From JBBIVB01 sp964567515 (GTDB taxonomy: Bacteria; Patescibacteriota; Patescibacteriia; Veblenbacterales; UBA10138), in NCBI GenBank assembly GCA_964567515.1, contig CAZMMW010000001.1, positions 1 to 37,893 on the forward strand: 37,893 nucleotides of DNA, in the 5' to 3' direction. Both the position numbers and the translations under genes were made by a program. Under the pieces are notes generated by a model. It was given only the letters and a program-made list of their open reading frames with translations. It was not told the origin of the DNA and made no database searches. Of this stretch, positions 33,489-37,893 are shown in pieces. Each line of letters starts with the position of its first letter. Position 1 is the stretch's first letter.

Positions 33489-36400
33489 GTGCCTCATCAA
33501 AATCACAATTTACTCCAATCACAACTGGAGCAAAAATTTACTACTGGAGACAAGTTAAACCTGAAATTGCCGTTTAACTTGTCAGCTTTGGCTTACTTGG
33601 CTTGGCATCTTAAAACCGATCAGTTTACCGATGGTATTTTTTGGTTTGTTAATGATCACCGGGAAAGAGAGCAAGCCGCTAAATTACTAACTTTTTGGCA
33701 ACATCAATTAAACCATGCTTCCGCTTTTTGTTTATTTCCAGAAGATTTTTATAAATTTCAAGCCGCAGTTAATCCACGAGGTTTAATTTTGGGCGCTAAC
33801 GATCACTTAAGTCTGCCGCTACCAGAACCAAAAGTATTACAATCTTGTTTATTACAACTAAAGGTAGGTGAAAAGATCAGTCCGACTAATTTTTTAAAAT
33901 TGCTGACCAACCTTGGTTACGTCACCGGTCCTTTATCAGATAACGGTGGTTGGTATCAAAAGCGCGGTGGTTTTATTGACTTAGCTATGAATACTGCTGA
34001 ACTGATAGAAATTGAATTCACTGCCAATAATATAAGTGGCTTAGTTAAAAAGTCGCTAATCACCAATCAACGAACTCCAATTAAAAAACTGACTGTCATT
34101 CCTCTACAATTAAAACCTGCTTCTTATATTAATATTGTTGATTACCTTACTGACAAATGTTTATTGTTCTGTCCTACTAATATTATCGCTCAACATTTAG
34201 ATAATAAACTTGTTCAACAATTAACAGCTAATCCTTTTACCGAAGGGCAAGTTTGGATTGAATCAACACCGCTGTTCGGCGGACGTTGGGAAGAGGTACA
34301 ACATTTTATTCAACAAGAAATAATTAATGGTTTTAAAGTTATTATTTTAACCCGTGAGCCCATACGTACCGGGCGTTATTTAGGAAAATTAGCTACCACT
34401 TGCCAAATTATAACCGTTGATGAAGAAACAGGACCTTTATTAACAGGTTTCCGCAATTATTTAGATAAAGTTACTTTTTTAACCGACCGTAATCTGGCTT
34501 GGCAACAAAGAACTTGGGGATCAAACTATGTTTATTTACCATTGAATCACCTAAAGAGAAACGATTATCTGGTGCATATTGATCATGGTATTGGTCGTTT
34601 CTTAAGTTTATCCAGCGAAGGTATAGATGGCGCTAAACATGACTATTTTGTTGTTGAATATGCTGAAAACGATAAACTCTATGTGCCAGTAGAAAACGCC
34701 GATAGGCTTTCTCGCTATATTGGGCAACCTCATCCTAAACTACACCGCCTACATGGTAGCGGTTGGAGTCAAATCACCAAAAAAATAAAAGAAGAGGCTG
34801 GGGTGGTAGCGCGTGAGCTGTTAGAACTCTACGCTAAACGGACGGTAGCTAAAATGACTCCCTGGCAACCTTATGCCGAGGAACAAGAACTATCAGACAA
34901 TTTCCCCTGGCCACTTACTTCCGATCAACTAAAAGCTTGGGCTGAGATATCTGCTGACCTAGAAAGAGAATTGCCTATGGACAGATTGATCTGCGGTGAT
35001 GTTGGTTTTGGTAAAACAGAACTAGCGGTCAGAGCTAGTTTTCGAGCCGTACTCAATCGTAAACAAGTAGCTTTATTAGCCCCTACCACCCTCCTCGCTC
35101 AACAACATTTTGATACCTTTAGTAAACGCCTGTCCCGCTGGCCAGTAAAAGTTGCTCTCTTAAGCCGTATTCAAGAACCGACGGTAGCCAAAAAAACCGT
35201 AACTCAAATAGCGCGTGGAGATATTGACGTTATTATTGGTACTCATCGTTTGTTGTCCAAAGATATTAATATTCCTAATTTAGGCCTACTGATAGTTGAT
35301 GAAGAACAAAGATTTGGGGTCAAACAAAAAGAAGTTTTAAAAAAGTTAAAACCATCTTTACATGTACTGTCACTGTCTGCTACGCCTATACCGCGAACTT
35401 TACACTTGGCTTTATCTGAGATCCGAGATTTAAGTATGATTACTACTCCTCCCTGGGGACGTTTGCCTATCAATACCATTTTTACACCTTACGATCCACA
35501 AGTTATTAAAGAAGCGGTAACGCGAGAATTAAAACGCCAAGGACAAGTTTATTATCTAGTTAACCGTATTGCTAAAATTCCTGCCACTTTAATGCGTTTA
35601 CAACAAATATTGCCTAAAATAAAAATCGGCGTAGCCCATGGCCGCTTGCCAGAAAAAGATTTGGCTAAAATTATGCACGACTTTGATACCCAAAAAATTG
35701 ACTTATTATTAGCCACCACTATTATTGAAAACGGTTTGGATCTGCCCAATGTTAATACTTTAATAGTGGAAGATGCCGAAACTTTTGGTTTAGCCGATCT
35801 TTATCAACTGCGAGGACGAGTGGGACGCAACGACCGACAAGCTTTTGCCTACTTCTGTTTTAATCAAAAAACTAGTTCGCCCATGGCCCAAAAACGTCTG
35901 GCGGTCTTAGCTGAAGCTAAAGAATTAGGTAGCGGTTTGCAGGTAGCTTTAAAAGATATGGAATTACGAGGAGCTGGTTCTATCTTAGGCATAGAACAAC
36001 ATGGTGAGATTGCGGCTGTAGGATTACATTTATATAGTCGCCTAATTGCCCAAGCCATTGAAGAGCTAAGAACGGGCTTACCTTTACCAGAAGTACCCGA
36101 AGTAACTTTAAGATTACCTTTAGAAGGTCGCGTTTCTCCTGACTTAATACCAGAAGAAAACGAGAGAATAAAACTTTATCATCGTTTAGCTAATATTCGC
36201 AGTCGCGATGAATTGAAAAATTTACCAGAAATAATTTTTAATCGTCCGTTAAAAGATACGACCGAAGATAAATTGTTAGATAATCTGCTGACTTTGCTGG
36301 AATTAAAACTATTAGCGGAAACTGCCAGATTAACAGAAGTTAGCTACCATCATCAGAATGGCGTGGGAAGATTTGAAATTAAATTTGCCCAACAAACTAC

Positions 36401-36539
36401 AGCTGAATCTTTGGCTCAATTATTAACTTGCGATCCAACCTGGAAATTTTCCACCGATGTCCTGCGGGCAGAATATTCTATTACCAATAAAGACTGGGTG
36501 ACTTGGTTAAAACGAAGCTTAGAGCTTCTAGGCAAGTAA
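33489..36539 (+). CDS. mfd: Transcription-repair coupling factor Mfd
   Basis: Translocase that removes stalled RNA polymerase and recruits UvrA. The 1016-residue product has a UvrB-homology N-terminal region (about 1-345), a CarD-like RNA-polymerase interaction domain from about 359 (DYLVHIDHGIGRF), a RecG-like helicase with Walker A GDVGFGKTE at 503-511 and the DEEQ box at 604-607 (VDEEQRFGVKQKE), the second helicase domain with QLRGRVGR, and a C-terminal TRCF domain. It is shorter than the roughly 1150 residues of E. coli Mfd, with the reduction mainly at the N-terminus. The start is GTG with no Shine-Dalgarno sequence. dprA follows four bases after the stop. Confidence 0.96.
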   Translation: MPHQNHNLLQSQLEQKFTTGDKLNLKLPFNLSALAYLAWHLKTDQFTDGIFWFVNDHREREQAAKLLTFWQHQLNHASAFCLFPEDFYKFQAAVNPRGLILGANDHLSLPLPEPKVLQSCLLQLKVGEKISPTNFLKLLTNLGYVTGPLSDNGGWYQKRGGFIDLAMNTAELIEIEFTANNISGLVKKSLITNQRTPIKKLTVIPLQLKPASYINIVDYLTDKCLLFCPTNIIAQHLDNKLVQQLTANPFTEGQVWIESTPLFGGRWEEVQHFIQQEIINGFKVIILTREPIRTGRYLGKLATTCQIITVDEETGPLLTGFRNYLDKVTFLTDRNLAWQQRTWGSNYVYLPLNHLKRNDYLVHIDHGIGRFLSLSSEGIDGAKHDYFVVEYAENDKLYVPVENADRLSRYIGQPHPKLHRLHGSGWSQITKKIKEEAGVVARELLELYAKRTVAKMTPWQPYAEEQELSDNFPWPLTSDQLKAWAEISADLERELPMDRLICGDVGFGKTELAVRASFRAVLNRKQVALLAPTTLLAQQHFDTFSKRLSRWPVKVALLSRIQEPTVAKKTVTQIARGDIDVIIGTHRLLSKDINIPNLGLLIVDEEQRFGVKQKEVLKKLKPSLHVLSLSATPIPRTLHLALSEIRDLSMITTPPWGRLPINTIFTPYDPQVIKEAVTRELKRQGQVYYLVNRIAKIPATLMRLQQILPKIKIGVAHGRLPEKDLAKIMHDFDTQKIDLLLATTIIENGLDLPNVNTLIVEDAETFGLADLYQLRGRVGRNDRQAFAYFCFNQKTSSPMAQKRLAVLAEAKELGSGLQVALKDMELRGAGSILGIEQHGEIAAVGLHLYSRLIAQAIEELRTGLPLPEVPEVTLRLPLEGRVSPDLIPEENERIKLYHRLANIRSRDELKNLPEIIFNRPLKDTTEDKLLDNLLTLLELKLLAETARLTEVSYHHQNGVGRFEIKFAQQTTAESLAQLLTCDPTWKFSTDVLRAEYSITNKDWVTWLKRSLELLGK

Positions 36540-36543
36540 TTCT

Positions 36544-37623
36544 ATGACTAATAATGATTTACCTTATTGGGCAGCTTGGAGTCGTTGTCCTAAAATAGGA
36601 CCCACGCGTTTTGCCCGTCTACGCCAAGCTTTTTCCAATATGCAAGAAGCTTGGCAGGCATCGGCACAAAACTTTAGACAAATTGGTTTTGATGAACAAT
36701 TAATCGCCGAATTAGTCCAGCATCGTCAACAAACTGATGTTAAAAAATCTTGGGAAGAAATCCAAAGCCTAGGTATCAATTTAACTACTGTGACCGATGA
36801 CAATTATCCTCCTTTTTTAAAAGAAATAGCTGATCCTCCGGCGCTACTTTACTGGCGTGGTAATTGGGATTGCGTCAATAAACAAACTTTGGCTACTGTA
36901 GGTGCTAGACGTATGACTCCTTATGGTCAACAAGCAGTAGCTTGTTTAATACCACCTTTAGCCTCGGCTGGTCTAACTATAGTCTCTGGTTTAGCTTATG
37001 GTATAGATGCTGCTTGTCATCAATCAACTTTAGCTGCTGGTGGTTCTACTATTGGTGTTTTAGCTTGCGGCTTAGATCAAATTTATCCAGCAGCCAATAG
37101 ACAGTTGGGGCAAAAAATTATCGCCCAAAATGGCTTATTGTTGTCTGAATATTCACCTGGTGTCTTGCCTTTAAAACACCACTTTCCTGTGCGCAATAGA
37201 ATAATTGCTGGGCTCGCCCAAGCTACCTTAATATTAGAAGCCACGCTTAAATCTGGCGCTCTGATAACTGCCAAGCTAGCTCTGGAATATAATCGTGATG
37301 TTTTTGCCGTGCCGGGTAGTATCTTAAGCGAGATGTCACAGGGTACCAACGAACTGCTAAAACTTGGGGCTATTCCGGCTTTAAAAGCTGAGGATATCTT
37401 AGCCACTTTTAATCTACGTGTCTCACCAGTTAATTTAACTAGAAAATTAAACGATATTGAAGAAATGATTGTTAATGCTTTAAATGATGAGCCTAAACAC
37501 GTTGACGAGCTGGCTCGTTTGCTTAACCTGCCGGCTGGTGAAATTACTGCTAAATTAACCTTGCTAGAACTGGAGGGTCTGGTTAAAAACGCCGGCCAAC
37601 AAAAGTTTATTAAATTGATTTAA
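36544..37623 (+). CDS. dprA: DNA-processing protein DprA
   Basis: Loads RecA on incoming single-stranded DNA during natural transformation. The 359-residue product has an N-terminal SAM/HhH-like region (about 1-70), the Rossmann-like DprA core with VGARRMTPYGQQ, SGLAYGIDAACHQSTL and HHFPVRNRIIAGLAQ, and a C-terminal winged-helix domain (about 300-359). The length is typical. It is four bases downstream of mfd. A small hairpin follows its stop. Competence genes fit an organism that takes up DNA, but no other com gene is in the window. Confidence 0.95.
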   Translation: MTNNDLPYWAAWSRCPKIGPTRFARLRQAFSNMQEAWQASAQNFRQIGFDEQLIAELVQHRQQTDVKKSWEEIQSLGINLTTVTDDNYPPFLKEIADPPALLYWRGNWDCVNKQTLATVGARRMTPYGQQAVACLIPPLASAGLTIVSGLAYGIDAACHQSTLAAGGSTIGVLACGLDQIYPAANRQLGQKIIAQNGLLLSEYSPGVLPLKHHFPVRNRIIAGLAQATLILEATLKSGALITAKLALEYNRDVFAVPGSILSEMSQGTNELLKLGAIPALKAEDILATFNLRVSPVNLTRKLNDIEEMIVNALNDEPKHVDELARLLNLPAGEITAKLTLLELEGLVKNAGQQKFIKLI

Positions 37624-37627
37624 ATTT

Positions 37628-37647
37628 TTCCTTGCAACGGCAAGGAA
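37628..37647 (+). terminator. Hairpin after dprA
   Basis: TTCCTTGC (37628-37635) and GCAAGGAA (37640-37647) flank the loop AACG, five bases after the dprA stop. Only GTTTATGT follows, so it is a weak candidate terminator. Confidence 0.45.
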
Positions 37648-37714
37648 GTTTATGTCTATTGACTGACGAAGTAATCTTTTAACTAAAAAAACAAAGACTC
37701 AAACCAAAAGACAG

Positions 37715-37756
37715 CTTAGTCATTTTTATGTCTGGCCAGACATAAAAATGACTAAG
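37715..37756. repeat. Perfect 42-bp palindrome
   Basis: Arms of 21 bases, CTTAGTCATTTTTATGTCTGG (given as 37715-37735) and its exact complement (37736-37756), meet without a spacer. It lies between converging dprA and the reverse-transcriptase fragment, eight bases after the latter's stop. No T-run follows on either strand, so it is not a standard terminator. Confidence 0.9.
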
Positions 37757-37763
37757 GGTAACA

Positions 37764-37892
37764 TCAAACATACGGACAAATTATCTGCCGCAATTTATGA
37801 CACCGCCCATGTTTTAATAATCCTAAATATGACTGTAACGTTTCTAGTCTTGGGTATTGGGTCAAACGTCTAAACATTCTCCTTTTAGTAGC
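37764..37892 (-). CDS. Reverse transcriptase, C-terminal fragment running off the window edge
   Basis: The - strand frame is open from the right edge to TGA at 37764-37766 (42 residues visible). It reads RRLTQYPRLETLQ, then SYLGLLKHGRCHKLRQ. The SYLGLLKHG...KL pattern is what I associate with the extreme C-terminus (thumb end) of reverse transcriptases common in Patescibacteria, including diversity-generating retroelement and related types. The catalytic domain with its YxDD box would be beyond 37893. With so little sequence the subtype cannot be decided, and this could be a relic. Confidence 0.55.
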   Translation of the reverse strand, partial: ATKRRMFRRLTQYPRLETLQSYLGLLKHGRCHKLRQIICPYV

Positions 37893-37893
37893 C

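Overview
The window reads as a chromosomal piece of an AT-rich, gene-dense, small-genome bacterium, most likely a member of the Candidate Phyla Radiation (Patescibacteria). The clues are lineage-style: a 3126-residue surface protein with a T4SS-pilin-like N-terminus, several membrane proteins carrying calcium-binding thrombospondin-type-3 (TSP3) repeats and pseudopilin-like domains, an elongated bS21, and ordinary housekeeping genes in short operons. The standard code fits: TGA is used as a stop, for example at the end of the 435-residue membrane protein. The phylum is an inference; I cannot place it more precisely.

Layout. 1-4.8 kb (+): htpX, a clpC-type AAA+ unfoldase, a 440-base structured non-coding stretch bounded by inverted repeats, and an L,D-transpeptidase gene interrupted by a frameshift in an A-run. 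4.8-14.5 kb (-): htrA, a small membrane protein, a HEPN-like hypothetical protein, the anaerobic ribonucleotide reductase group (nrdR, nrdD, a separate 54-codon glycyl-radical tail, nrdG), then ftsZ, ftsA and ybeY. 14.5-26.5 kb (-): an envelope cluster of two TSP3 membrane proteins and the giant protein. 26.5-29.95 kb (-): yqeY, rpsU, hisS, lepB, a NUDIX gene and tRNA-Val(CAC). 30.0-37.6 kb (+): LytR-CpsA-Psr protein, der, pth, mfd and dprA. The right edge holds a perfect 42-bp palindrome and the C-terminus of a reverse transcriptase entering on the - strand.

How it fits together. NrdR can control its own operon: a TTGACA-N17-TATGAT promoter upstream of nrdR has one NrdR box filling the spacer and a second just downstream. 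The reductase looks split, since nrdD stops before its glycyl-radical motif and that motif follows in the same frame after one TAA. HtrA, LepB, L,D-transpeptidase, LCP, FtsA/FtsZ and the giant TSP3/pilin-like proteins form an envelope and division theme.

Best candidates for something new: (1) the two-piece NrdD; (2) a promoter-to-terminator non-coding RNA of about 190 nt between pth and mfd (- strand) with interlocking long helices and an anti-Shine-Dalgarno hairpin loop; (3) a near-absence of Shine-Dalgarno sequences except a perfect one before rpsU, as in the bS21 autoregulation known from Bacteroidia; (4) three genes interrupted by a TAA or by an A-run frameshift while the missing part remains intact; (5) the inverted-repeat-bounded element at 3614-4025. 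Positions of short sites were counted by eye and may be off by a base.
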